NCBI GenBank assembly: GCA_944390715.1
Contig: CALXQS010000004.1
Location: 62,001 to 126,000, forward strand
DNA from: an uncultured Duodenibacillus sp.
Lineage (GTDB): Bacteria > Pseudomonadota > Gammaproteobacteria > Burkholderiales > Burkholderiaceae_F
Length of the DNA stretch: 64,000 nucleotides
Reading direction: 5' to 3'
Below the pieces are notes generated by a model that saw nothing but the letters and a program-made list of their open reading frames with translations, did no database searches and was not told the DNA's origin. Positions 34,046 to 42,580 of this stretch are shown here, one piece after another (position 1 is the first letter of the stretch; every line of letters starts with the position of its first letter). Position numbers and translations under genes: made by a program.

Positions 34046-35293
34046 ATGTCAGAGACTGACGCATCCAGCTTAAAGCGCCCGCCAACAATGGGCGACGCCG
34101 CCGCACTTGGCTTCATCTCAAGCCTGGGGCCGTTTTCGGTCAACACCTATGTGCCGGGCTTTCACGAAATGGCCGCTGATTTCGGCACCACGCTTGTTGC
34201 CGTGCAGCAGACGATGACGATTTATCTCATCACCTACGCAGTTTCCTGTCTTTTCGTCGGCACGCTCTCGGATACCTATGGCCGCAAGCCGACAATGGTG
34301 GCCGGCATGATGGTTTTTGCTGCGGCAAGCATCGGCGCGCTTTTGTCTCAGTCTCTTTACACGCTTTGCTTTTGGCGCTTTGTACAGGGGCTTGGCGCTG
34401 CCGTCGGCCAGGTCGTTTCGCAGGCCATGGTTCGCGATCGCTGGAGCGGCGCGCACGCCGCGGCCATGAACGGCATGATTGCGATGTTTTTTGCCCTTTC
34501 TCCCGCGCTGGCGCCGATTTTGGGCGGCTGGATCGTGCTGCACGGCGGCTGGCACTACGTGTTCGTTTTTCTTGCTGCTTATTCGTGCGCCATCGCGCTT
34601 TACACAGTTGTCGTCATGCCCGAGACACTGCCGAAAGACAAGCGCGTGCCGCTCACGCCTCTTCGCTCGGCATTGCTTTACAAGAAATGCTTCGGGCACA
34701 AGGCCTTCATGGCCGGCGTCGTCAGTCACGGCTTTTGCTTTATGGGCGGCATCCTCTATTCAGCAGGCGCAGCCGATTTCGTCATCACGATCATGGGGCT
34801 CGACGTGGATCAGTTTGCCTGGCTCACGCTGCCTCTTGTCGGCACGAGCATCATCGGCGCCTGGCTTTCGGCCAAAATTCTCAAGAAACTGCATCACGGC
34901 CTGATGCTTGCGCTTTGCATGGGACTGATGATTGCCGCGCAGCTCGCCTCGGCAGCCGCAGGCTTTGTTCATCCGCTCGCTTTTCCCTGCATCCTGATCG
35001 GTCCCGTGCTCTATTGGCTCGGCATGTCGCTGGCGCGCCCCGTCATGATGGCAATGAATCTTGACTACTTTGCCGAGAACAGAGGGCTGGCGGCGTCCGT
35101 GCAGCAGTTCTTCTGCACGGCAAGCTTTTCGATTTGTCCCCTGATCTGGGTGCCTGTGGTGCTGGGACAAGCATGGAAATACAGCGCGGCCAGTGCGTTC
35201 TGCGCTCTCATCGTGCTGGCGCTGTGGCACATCAGCATGCGCGAGCGGCCGGCTGCGCTTGCGCAGGCCGGACAAAAGGAAACGATGGACTAG
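34046..35293 (+). CDS. MFS multidrug exporter, Bcr/CflA type
   Basis: 415 residues with twelve predicted membrane helices. Major-facilitator motif A is present as GTLSDTYGRKPTMVAGM near residue 72, and RFVQGLGAAVGQVVSQAMVRD near residue 112 matches the Bcr/CflA group (bicyclomycin, chloramphenicol and other drug/H+ antiporters). The start at 34046 (MSETDASSL) gives the usual short N-terminus; the longer upstream frame adds an arginine-rich segment. It is convergent with the giant activase gene, 33 bp away. The natural substrate is unknown. Confidence 0.85.
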   Translation: MSETDASSLKRPPTMGDAAALGFISSLGPFSVNTYVPGFHEMAADFGTTLVAVQQTMTIYLITYAVSCLFVGTLSDTYGRKPTMVAGMMVFAAASIGALLSQSLYTLCFWRFVQGLGAAVGQVVSQAMVRDRWSGAHAAAMNGMIAMFFALSPALAPILGGWIVLHGGWHYVFVFLAAYSCAIALYTVVVMPETLPKDKRVPLTPLRSALLYKKCFGHKAFMAGVVSHGFCFMGGILYSAGAADFVITIMGLDVDQFAWLTLPLVGTSIIGAWLSAKILKKLHHGLMLALCMGLMIAAQLASAAAGFVHPLAFPCILIGPVLYWLGMSLARPVMMAMNLDYFAENRGLAASVQQFFCTASFSICPLIWVPVVLGQAWKYSAASAFCALIVLALWHISMRERPAALAQAGQKETMD

Positions 35294-35326
35294 CCGCGCC
35301 GCAGATGCACAGGATCGGCGGCGAGC

Positions 35327-38300
35327 TCAACGCAGGCCGGCAAACGCCGCACGGTGACCATCCACGCTCTGCGCCTCGTTGTCAGGTCGCCTTTGCAGGA
35401 TTTTGATCGTGCGCCTGCCGCTGCCGGCATCAGGTCCCCGGGGAGCTTTGTCGCCTGACGCATCTTTGCGTGCGGCAAAGTTTTCCTTTGCCTGCGCGAT
35501 AAAAAGCTTAAGCCTGTTGGCCACATTGGACTTCGAGGTACCGGCCTCAAAGTCGATGGCGCACAGATTGGCCTGCGGATAATCGCTTCTGAGCCTGCGC
35601 ATGACGCCCTTGCCCGTGATGTGGTTGGGCAGGCACCCGAAGGGCTGCAGACACACAACGTTGGGCGTGCCGGTTCGGATGAAGTCGATCATCTCGGCAG
35701 TAAGCAGCCACCCTTCCCCAGCTTGCTGCCCCTCGGAAATAAAGCCGCGAATGTCGTCGAGCCCCTGAGCCAATCCCATGCTTCCTTCAACGGGCGTGCC
35801 GCGCACGGCTTCGAGCATGGGGCGTCTGAGCCTCTCGTAATGCTTGATCAGCAGCCACGAAACAGATCCCTTGATCTTGCTGCCGCCGAATGAGCGCGCC
35901 TGATAAACATTGTCGTTGAGGCAATAGAGCATGAAGTTGGTGATGTCGCCCAACACCGGCTCAGCGCCTTCGTTGATGATTTCATCGACGATCTCTAGAT
36001 TGGCTCTTGGATGGTACTTCAAAAGAATTTCGCCCACGATGCCCACGCGCGGCTTTTTCTGCACCGTCATGTCCACGGCAAGAAATTCCTTGACCATGCG
36101 CTTGGCGTCTTGAGCAAAAGCCGCAGCATCCCCTCTTCCGGCAACTTCAATGCCGCGGGCAATCCACTTGCGCGTGAGCTCCTGCGTGCTGCCGCGCTCT
36201 GTTTCATAGGTGCGCACGTAAAGCGTCAGCCGCTGCAGCAAGTCGCCGTAGAGCACAGCCAGCATCAGCCGGTGAAAGCCCTTGAGCCCAAGATCGAGGT
36301 GCTCAACGCCCCGCATGCTTGCCGCCGAAAGACACACCACGGGCAAATCGCCCATCCCCACGTCCTTCAATGCCCACTTTAAAAGACCAGGATAGTTCGT
36401 TGCTCGGCACGGACCGCACGTTTGCGCCAGCAGCAGCGCGCTTGTCTGCGGATCAAACCCAGGCGATGTCGCCGCTTCAAGCAGCTGGCCGATCACCACA
36501 ATTGCCGGATAGCAGGCATCGTTGTTGACGTGCGCAAGGCCCAGCTCGATTGCCTTGGCGCTGACCTCTGGAAGCACCTCCACGTCCCAGCCCAGAGACT
36601 TGAGCGCACCGGCGAGGATGGGAAAATGAAGAGGAGCCATCTGCGGCGCATAAATTTTTCTGCGCTTGGCGGCAAGCGCGCCGCAGCTCTGCTTGTCGTC
36701 GCTGCCGTCGGCAGCAGGCGCAAGCCCTTTTTTGCGCAGGCGGCGATCTTCGACAGCGGCCAAAAGCGAACGCAGGCGAATGCGCGCAGCTCCAAGCGTA
36801 TCGCCCTCGTCGATTTTGAGCATCGTGTAGATCTTTCCCGCCGACTCGAGCTGCCGCTTGATTTGTTCAGATGTAATGGCATCGAGCCCGCAGCCGAAGC
36901 TCACGAGCTGCACGAGCTCGGCGCAGTCCGAGTCCTTGACCAGCTGAGCGGCGCGGTAAAGCCGCGAATGAAATGTCCATTGGTTGACCACTTCAAGGTG
37001 CTCGGGCATGCGCGCCAGATGAGCCACGGCATCCTCTGTCACGAGGTCGGCGCCCATCGACTCAATGAGCGCTGGAATGCCGTGATTGATCAGCGGATCG
37101 ATATGGTAGGGGTGGCCGGCAAGCACGATGAGCGGCCGAGAGCTTGCCGCATGCCGGCGCCAAATCTCCTCGCCCTTGGCCCGCAGTCTTTGACGATAAA
37201 TCTCAAGGGCTTGACGCCCGGCCTTGACGGCGCGGCGCACGTCGCGCAGCTGCAGATCCGGAAAGGATTCCAGAAGCGCCCTTTCGACTGTTTTGTCGTT
37301 GTTCAAATCCAAAAACGGCGTCAAGAGCCGCACACCGGGGTAAGCCTCTTCGGTATTGAGCTTCAAAGCTTCGGGATAGCCGCCGACCACCGGGCAGGCA
37401 AAGCGCGCATCGGACTCCTTGAAAGGAACGCCTTCGCGCGGCACGCAAGGCAGCCACACGTCGCGCACGCCGGCGTGCACAAGCTGCGCAAGGTGTCCAT
37501 GCGCAAGCTTGGCTGGGAAACAAAGTGTTTGAGAAGGAATCGTATCGCTGCCGAGCTGTCCAATGCCGTGCTCAGAGGGCGGCGACAACACCACCCGCAT
37601 GCCGAGCGCCGTGAAAAGCGCCTTCCAGTACGGAAAATGCTCGTACATGTTGAGCACTCGCGGAATGCCTACCACGGGGGCTGCGGCAGCGATCGTTGCC
37701 AGCGTCGGCAGCGGTTCGTCGTCTCCAAACAACAGCCGCATTTTCCAGGCCACAAATCCGCTGTCCTGCTTGCCCTTGAGGCCTCCTGACTTCATGGCGA
37801 AGTCGCACCGGTTTCCGCTGAAGAATTTCTGCCCGGACGGGAAGCGGTTCATCTTGAGCTGGCAGTGGTTGGTGCACCCTTTGCAGCGAAACTCGCGGAC
37901 TTTGACGCGGCTTGCGTCAAGATCGGCTTCGATGAGGCCGAGCGCCGGGGTGTCGGCAGCCGTGCGCTCGCGCGCAATCAACGCCGCCCCATAGGCGCCC
38001 ATCAAGCCGGAAATATCAGGGCGAATGACTTCAAGCCCCGTCTGCTGCTCGAAGGCGCGCAGCACGGCGTCGTTGAGAAACGTGCCGCCCTGCACAAGGA
38101 CGTGACTGCCGAGTTCGCTCACGTCATGAATGCGAAGCACCTTGTAGAGCGCGTTTCTCACAATCGAGCGGCACAAGCCTGCGGCAATGTCCTCAATCGG
38201 TGCGGCGTCTCTTTGCGCCTGACGCACCTTTGAATTCATAAACACAGTGCAGCGCGTGCCCAGATCGCAGGGATGACGGCTGCGCATGGCGGCCTCGACA

Positions 38301-39721
38301 AACTCTTCGAGCGACAAGTCAAGCTGCCTCGCAAACGTCTGCAAAAACGAACCGCACCCCGAAGAGCAGGCTTCATTGAGCTTGACGCTGCGAATCAGGC
38401 CCAAGCGCACGTCAAGGCACTTCATGTCCTGTCCGCCGATATCGATGACGTAGCTTGTCTGAGGATCAAAAGCCACGGCTGCACGCTGATGCGCAAGGGT
38501 CTCAACTTCGGAAAACTGCGCGCCGACGGCAGCCCTCGCCAAATCCGCGCCATAGCCTGTCGTCGCAGCCGCGCGCAGACAAGCTTTCTGCGGGATGCTC
38601 TGCAGCAGGCTTCGCATGCGCTCAAAGAGCTTTTCAAGCGGATTGCCTTCGTTTTGATCGTACCAGGAGCTGACGATGCGGCCGTTGCCGTCAAGAACGA
38701 CTCCTTTGATGGTGGTGCTGCCCAAATCAATGCCCAGAAACAGATCTCCCTCAGCCTGAGCGAGATCGCCTCTCGGAGCCTTGTGCGCGGCGTGACGCTT
38801 CAAAAATGCCTGCTTTTGCTCTTCGTTGTCAAAAAGCGGCACGAGTTCAATTTCATTGGCGACTGCCAGCTTGATGTCCTTGAGAATCTTTTGAAGTTCG
38901 CCCACGCCTTGCCACAAGCGCGAACCGGCGATTTCCTGACTGGTTTCATCAAAGCCTTGGCGCGCCGCGCCCCAGGCTACGGCAAAATGCGCATCTTCAA
39001 ACTGCACGAATTCCGTGCCAGGAGCCTGCAGCTTGCGCTCGAAAGCTTGTCTGAGGCCTTTTAAAAACGACAGAGGCCCGCCCAGAAACGCAATGCGCCC
39101 TTTTAGAGCACGTCCGCACGCAAGACCGCTCACCGTCTGCTCAACAACAGCGTCAAAGACCGAACGCCCCACTTCCGATTTAGGAACGCCGTTGTTAAAG
39201 AGCGCAACCACGTCGGTTTTGGCAAAAACGCCGCAGCGTGAAGCAATCGGGTGTGAGACTGATGCCGACAGCGCCAGTTGGTCAAGTCCTGCTGCATCGG
39301 TATCCAGAAGGCTGGCCATCTGATCAATAAAAGCGCCCGTACCGCCTGCGCAGGCTTCATTCATGCGCAGCTCGACGCCGTTTGAAAGATATAAAAGCTT
39401 GGCGTCCTCGCCGCCGAGCTCAACGGCGGCATCAAGACCCGGCGCCCGGTTTTTCAAAAACACCGATGCTGCCACGACTTCCTGCACGAACGCTCCCTGG
39501 ACCTGCTGAGCCACCCCTAGCGCTCCGGAACCGGAGAAAACGACGCGAAGCTTCTGTCCGCAAAGATCAACTCGGCGTTCAAGCTCAGAGAGCATGCCCC
39601 GCAGCGTCTCAACAACCGCGCTCTGATGCCGGAGGTAGTCTCTGGCAAGCGTCTGCCCCTTTTCGTCAAGAAGGACGTATTTGATCGTTGTCGACCCTAA
39701 GTCAATGCCTAAACAATACAT
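35327..39721 (-). CDS. 2-hydroxyacyl-CoA dehydratase activase-related protein with two BadF/HgdC ATPase domains and HgdB-like C-terminus
   Basis: 1464 residues, cytoplasmic. Domain 1 (1-265) and domain 2 (330-590) are both BadF/BcrA/HgdC ATPase folds starting with GIDLGSTTIK. Each keeps the two cysteines expected to bind the bridging 4Fe-4S cluster: NEACAGGTGAF with SRCGVFAKTDV, and NEACSSGCGSF with TRCTVFMNSKV. A DUF2229-like region follows (VGIPRVLNMYEHFPYWKALF near 690), and an HgdB-like part (VNNDACYPAIVVIGQL near 1110; LAQTCGPCRATNYPG near 1140). Such proteins use ATP to pass electrons to very hard-to-reduce acyl-CoA or similar substrates. The actual dehydratase partner is not in the window. 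It begins 9 bases after the TetR-type gene. Confidence 0.88.
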   Translation of the reverse strand: MYCLGIDLGSTTIKYVLLDEKGQTLARDYLRHQSAVVETLRGMLSELERRVDLCGQKLRVVFSGSGALGVAQQVQGAFVQEVVAASVFLKNRAPGLDAAVELGGEDAKLLYLSNGVELRMNEACAGGTGAFIDQMASLLDTDAAGLDQLALSASVSHPIASRCGVFAKTDVVALFNNGVPKSEVGRSVFDAVVEQTVSGLACGRALKGRIAFLGGPLSFLKGLRQAFERKLQAPGTEFVQFEDAHFAVAWGAARQGFDETSQEIAGSRLWQGVGELQKILKDIKLAVANEIELVPLFDNEEQKQAFLKRHAAHKAPRGDLAQAEGDLFLGIDLGSTTIKGVVLDGNGRIVSSWYDQNEGNPLEKLFERMRSLLQSIPQKACLRAAATTGYGADLARAAVGAQFSEVETLAHQRAAVAFDPQTSYVIDIGGQDMKCLDVRLGLIRSVKLNEACSSGCGSFLQTFARQLDLSLEEFVEAAMRSRHPCDLGTRCTVFMNSKVRQAQRDAAPIEDIAAGLCRSIVRNALYKVLRIHDVSELGSHVLVQGGTFLNDAVLRAFEQQTGLEVIRPDISGLMGAYGAALIARERTAADTPALGLIEADLDASRVKVREFRCKGCTNHCQLKMNRFPSGQKFFSGNRCDFAMKSGGLKGKQDSGFVAWKMRLLFGDDEPLPTLATIAAAAPVVGIPRVLNMYEHFPYWKALFTALGMRVVLSPPSEHGIGQLGSDTIPSQTLCFPAKLAHGHLAQLVHAGVRDVWLPCVPREGVPFKESDARFACPVVGGYPEALKLNTEEAYPGVRLLTPFLDLNNDKTVERALLESFPDLQLRDVRRAVKAGRQALEIYRQRLRAKGEEIWRRHAASSRPLIVLAGHPYHIDPLINHGIPALIESMGADLVTEDAVAHLARMPEHLEVVNQWTFHSRLYRAAQLVKDSDCAELVQLVSFGCGLDAITSEQIKRQLESAGKIYTMLKIDEGDTLGAARIRLRSLLAAVEDRRLRKKGLAPAADGSDDKQSCGALAAKRRKIYAPQMAPLHFPILAGALKSLGWDVEVLPEVSAKAIELGLAHVNNDACYPAIVVIGQLLEAATSPGFDPQTSALLLAQTCGPCRATNYPGLLKWALKDVGMGDLPVVCLSAASMRGVEHLDLGLKGFHRLMLAVLYGDLLQRLTLYVRTYETERGSTQELTRKWIARGIEVAGRGDAAAFAQDAKRMVKEFLAVDMTVQKKPRVGIVGEILLKYHPRANLEIVDEIINEGAEPVLGDITNFMLYCLNDNVYQARSFGGSKIKGSVSWLLIKHYERLRRPMLEAVRGTPVEGSMGLAQGLDDIRGFISEGQQAGEGWLLTAEMIDFIRTGTPNVVCLQPFGCLPNHITGKGVMRRLRSDYPQANLCAIDFEAGTSKSNVANRLKLFIAQAKENFAARKDASGDKAPRGPDAGSGRRTIKILQRRPDNEAQSVDGHRAAFAGLR

Positions 39722-39730
39722 GGCTCTTTT

Positions 39731-40492
39731 TTATGCTCTATTTACTTGCTTAGTCTCGTTGCCTGCAAAATCGCAAACGCCCGGCTGCTGCGGCTTTGCG
39801 CCGAGGCCTGCGTTTTTGTTTGTCTTTGTCAGCGCCATCTTTGCCGCCTCATCAAGACTGCACATCACCACATCGGTGCAGTAGCGCTCGATTTGCTGCT
39901 GAGTGCATTTCTTTTGCCCTGCTTCGAGCACGACGAAAAGCCGCAGAAACTCAATGGCTGCATCGGCAGCATGGCGCATCAGGTCAAGCTTGAGCAGACA
40001 CGGTCCGCCCCGCTCCTTCGCATAGGCCTCAAGTAGCCAATCGACCATGACTTTCTGCTTCTCTTCGATCTTGTGCCGAAACAAGCAGCCCGTCTTGTGC
40101 GAGAGCAGCAAAACACGTTCGACATCGGGCCGGCACATGACGAACTCAACGTACAGCGCCACGAGCGAAGCGACCCGCACCTGCCCTTGGCTTTGCTGCG
40201 CTTGCCGCATATTCTCGGCAAGCTCTGCAAACTCCTGATCAATCATCGCCGAAATAAGCGACGTTTGATTGGGAAAGTAGTAGTACACCAGATTGCGGGA
40301 TATGCCGAGGCGGCTGGCGACAGCCGCAAGCGACACATCGCCGTCTGCGCTTTGCATCATGCAGCTGAGCGCTTCCTTGAGTATCTGCAGACGTCTGTCT
40401 TCGGCAGCTCGTCTGTCGCGCATCTTGGCGCCGTGCGCACCCTCATGCGCCTGCCCGGCATTGTGCGCCATATCTTTGCCAGTTGATTTCAT
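39731..40492 (-). CDS. TetR-family transcriptional regulator, probable local regulator of the activase gene
   Basis: 253 residues. The N-terminal helix-turn-helix (residues 40-85) has the TetR pattern: VSLAAVASRLGISRNLVYYYFPNQTSLISAM. The ligand domain is cysteine-containing and unique. The start is taken at 40492 (MKSTGKDMAHNAG); ATG seven codons later is an alternative. Its stop is 9 bases before the giant activase gene, so both form one transcript. An 18-bp perfect palindrome lies 20 bases upstream and is the obvious candidate operator for autoregulation. Confidence 0.88.
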   Translation of the reverse strand: MKSTGKDMAHNAGQAHEGAHGAKMRDRRAAEDRRLQILKEALSCMMQSADGDVSLAAVASRLGISRNLVYYYFPNQTSLISAMIDQEFAELAENMRQAQQSQGQVRVASLVALYVEFVMCRPDVERVLLLSHKTGCLFRHKIEEKQKVMVDWLLEAYAKERGGPCLLKLDLMRHAADAAIEFLRLFVVLEAGQKKCTQQQIERYCTDVVMCSLDEAAKMALTKTNKNAGLGAKPQQPGVCDFAGNETKQVNRA

Positions 40493-40511
40493 ACAACGTA
40501 CCTGCAAAAAT

Positions 40512-40529
40512 ATTGTATCCGCATACAAT
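40512..40529. promoter_or_regulatory. Palindromic candidate operator upstream of the TetR gene
   Basis: ATTGTAT-CCGC-ATACAAT has perfect 7-bp arms. A further ATTGTA half-site follows about 15 bases away (near 40545). Confidence 0.55.
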
Positions 40530-40740
40530 AAGTCTGTTTATTCGATTGTACGCCCATCCAATAAGAAGGAATCCCCACCAAGATTGCGGGGTTTCCCGAG
40601 ACGCGTTCAGTTTATTTCAGCCGCCCCCCGCGACGGCACATTTTTGCCGCTGTTTTCAAGCACGCCAAAAGTCGCAGGATTTCACAATTTTTTTACTAAA
40701 AGCCTGCCTCATGAGACAGCAAACCATTAAACTTTCTGCC

Positions 40741-41250
40741 ATGAATTCAAGTCTGACAGACGCCGTTGTTTTTCTCGCCGATGAAACGCAGACCGAAGCG
40801 ATCGCTCAAAGGTTCGCTTCGGCTTTAGGTGTTTTGCGCGAGGACATCCTCGCGCAGGGTTTCAACCTGCGTTTGACCGGAGACTTAGGGGCGGGCAAAA
40901 CCACTTTTACGCGCGCGCTGCTGCGTGCGCTGGACGTAGCCGGCCGCGTGCGCAGTCCCACATTTGAACTTGTCGAAGAATACGACGTGCTCGACGGGTG
41001 CGTGTTCTATCACTTCGACTTCTACCGTTTTGAGAGTCCGCGCGAGTTTGAGGAGGCAGGGTTTCGCGACATGTTTGGTTCGGGACGCATCACAGCATGC
41101 GAATGGAGCGAGAAGGCGGCCGATTACCTGCCTGCGGCTGATTTGGAAATTACGCTGACGGTAGACAAAGCCGCGCGCCGCGCGCATCTTGCCGCCCTGT
41201 CTGATGCGGGCAAGAAAGTCCTCAACGAGGTGCTGGGCCATGCAGCTTGA
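40741..41250 (+). CDS. tsaE: tRNA threonylcarbamoyladenosine biosynthesis ATPase TsaE
   Basis: 169-residue P-loop ATPase required, with TsaB, TsaC and TsaD, for t6A modification of ANN-decoding tRNAs. Walker A is GDLGAGKTTFTRALL near residue 45; SPTFELVEEY near residue 75 and HFDFYRF near residue 93 are family markers, and ITACEWSEKA near residue 118 carries the conserved Trp and Glu. The start at 40741 (MNSSLTDAVV) is chosen over an ATG ten codons upstream. The 3' end overlaps amiC by 11 bases, the usual tsaE-amidase pairing. Confidence 0.93.
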   Translation: MNSSLTDAVVFLADETQTEAIAQRFASALGVLREDILAQGFNLRLTGDLGAGKTTFTRALLRALDVAGRVRSPTFELVEEYDVLDGCVFYHFDFYRFESPREFEEAGFRDMFGSGRITACEWSEKAADYLPAADLEITLTVDKAARRAHLAALSDAGKKVLNEVLGHAA

Positions 41251-42505
41251 ACGCCGCGATTTGATTCTTGGCGCAGCCGCAGCCCTTGCAGGCGCCAATC
41301 CTTTGTCCGCGCTTGCCGCTTCCCAAAAGCTTGATCTGCGCATCTGGCCCGATGATGAGAGCACGCGCATCTCAATTGAATCCGAGCGCAAGCTCAAATT
41401 CAGCCACATGATTCTGCGCGGCTCCAAGCCCTATCGCTTCGTGCTCGACATCGAAGGCATGCAGCTGACCAATACGCTTGCCCAGGGCCTGAAGAATCTA
41501 AAGACAAAGGACAACTTCATTGCCGCCGTGCGTCCCGGCCAGTTCAAGCCCGACGTGCTGCGGCTCGTCTTCGACCTCAAGGCCGACGTCAATGCCACAG
41601 TCAACTACTCCAAGCCTGTGGCCAACTTCAAGCATCGCATCATCATCAACATCACGCCCACCAATGCGGATCTGATGAAGCAGGTGATTGAACGCACGGG
41701 CGCAAACGCCAAAACCGAGGTTGCCCGCACCAAGCCGGAAAAACCCAATACGGTCAAGGAAACGACGGTCAACAAAAGAACCGTCAAGAAAAAAGGCAAG
41801 ACCGAAACCCTCATCGTCGTCATTGACCCCGGCCATGGGGGCGAAGATCCAGGAGCCGTAGGCCGCCGCAAGACCAAGGAAAAGGACGTCGTCCTGGCCA
41901 TTTCCAAAAAGCTTGCCTCGACAATCAACCGCACAAAAGGCATGAAGGCCATTCTGACGCGCAGCCGCGACGTGTTCTTGCCTCTGAGCAAGCGCGCCGG
42001 CATTGCCGTCAAGCAAAAAGCTCACATCTTCGTGAGCATTCACGCCGATGCCTGGATTAAAGCCGATGCGCATGGATCATCGGTCTACACGCTCAGCGTC
42101 GGCGGAGCCTCATCGCTTCAGGCGCGCTGGCTTGCTCAGTCGCAAAACCGTGCCGACGAAATCGGCGGGCAGGTCATGAAGGATGTGGCCGAGTCGGCCC
42201 GCAGCTCGCTTGTCGACCTGCTGGCAGAGACGAAGCTGCGCTACGGCATACAATTGGGAGATGAGGTTTTGAGCGAGCTCGCCAAACTCGGTCCCCTGCA
42301 CAAGTCCAGCGTTGAATACGCCGAATTTGCCGTTCTAAAAGCTCAGGGCGTTCCATCGATTCTGGTTGAAACCGCCTTCATCAGCAACCCGACCGAAGAA
42401 CGGCGTCTGCGCGACTCGCGGCACCAGAGCAAGCTTGCCAATGCGATTTTCAACGGAATCCGCACGGCCATCAAGAAGGATCCTTCACTTTTGCGGCAAA
42501 CATAG
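41240..42505 (+). CDS. amiC: N-acetylmuramoyl-L-alanine amidase AmiC-type
   Basis: Periplasmic zinc amidase that cleaves septal peptidoglycan during daughter-cell separation; 421 residues. The N-terminus MQLERRDLILGAAAALAGA contains a twin-arginine motif, so export is probably by Tat, as for E. coli AmiC. An AMIN domain (about 30-130) is followed by a basic linker (KTEVARTKPEKPN). The Amidase_3 domain (190-415) has zinc-binding His in DPGHGGEDPGA near 196 and in SIHADAW near 265, plus the catalytic Glu in VETAFISNPTEE near 378. The start at 41240 lies in the end of tsaE with GAGGTG upstream. Confidence 0.93.
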   Translation: MQLERRDLILGAAAALAGANPLSALAASQKLDLRIWPDDESTRISIESERKLKFSHMILRGSKPYRFVLDIEGMQLTNTLAQGLKNLKTKDNFIAAVRPGQFKPDVLRLVFDLKADVNATVNYSKPVANFKHRIIINITPTNADLMKQVIERTGANAKTEVARTKPEKPNTVKETTVNKRTVKKKGKTETLIVVIDPGHGGEDPGAVGRRKTKEKDVVLAISKKLASTINRTKGMKAILTRSRDVFLPLSKRAGIAVKQKAHIFVSIHADAWIKADAHGSSVYTLSVGGASSLQARWLAQSQNRADEIGGQVMKDVAESARSSLVDLLAETKLRYGIQLGDEVLSELAKLGPLHKSSVEYAEFAVLKAQGVPSILVETAFISNPTEERRLRDSRHQSKLANAIFNGIRTAIKKDPSLLRQT

Positions 42506-42520
42506 AAATTTTCATCCAGC

Positions 42521-42556
42521 AGGCGGTGCAGTTTTCAACTGTCCGCCTTTTCTTTT
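42521..42556 (+). terminator. Intrinsic terminator of tsaE-amiC
   Basis: AGGCGG (42521-42526) pairs with CCGCCT (42543-42548), with an inner AGTT/AACT stem, followed by a T-rich tail. Confidence 0.75.
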
Positions 42557-42580
42557 GACAGATCAGGAACGTAGCACATC

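Noticed and set aside
36422..37789. 455-codon plus-strand ORF inside the activase gene
   Set aside because: Antisense shadow; arginine- and alanine-rich with no recognisable motif.
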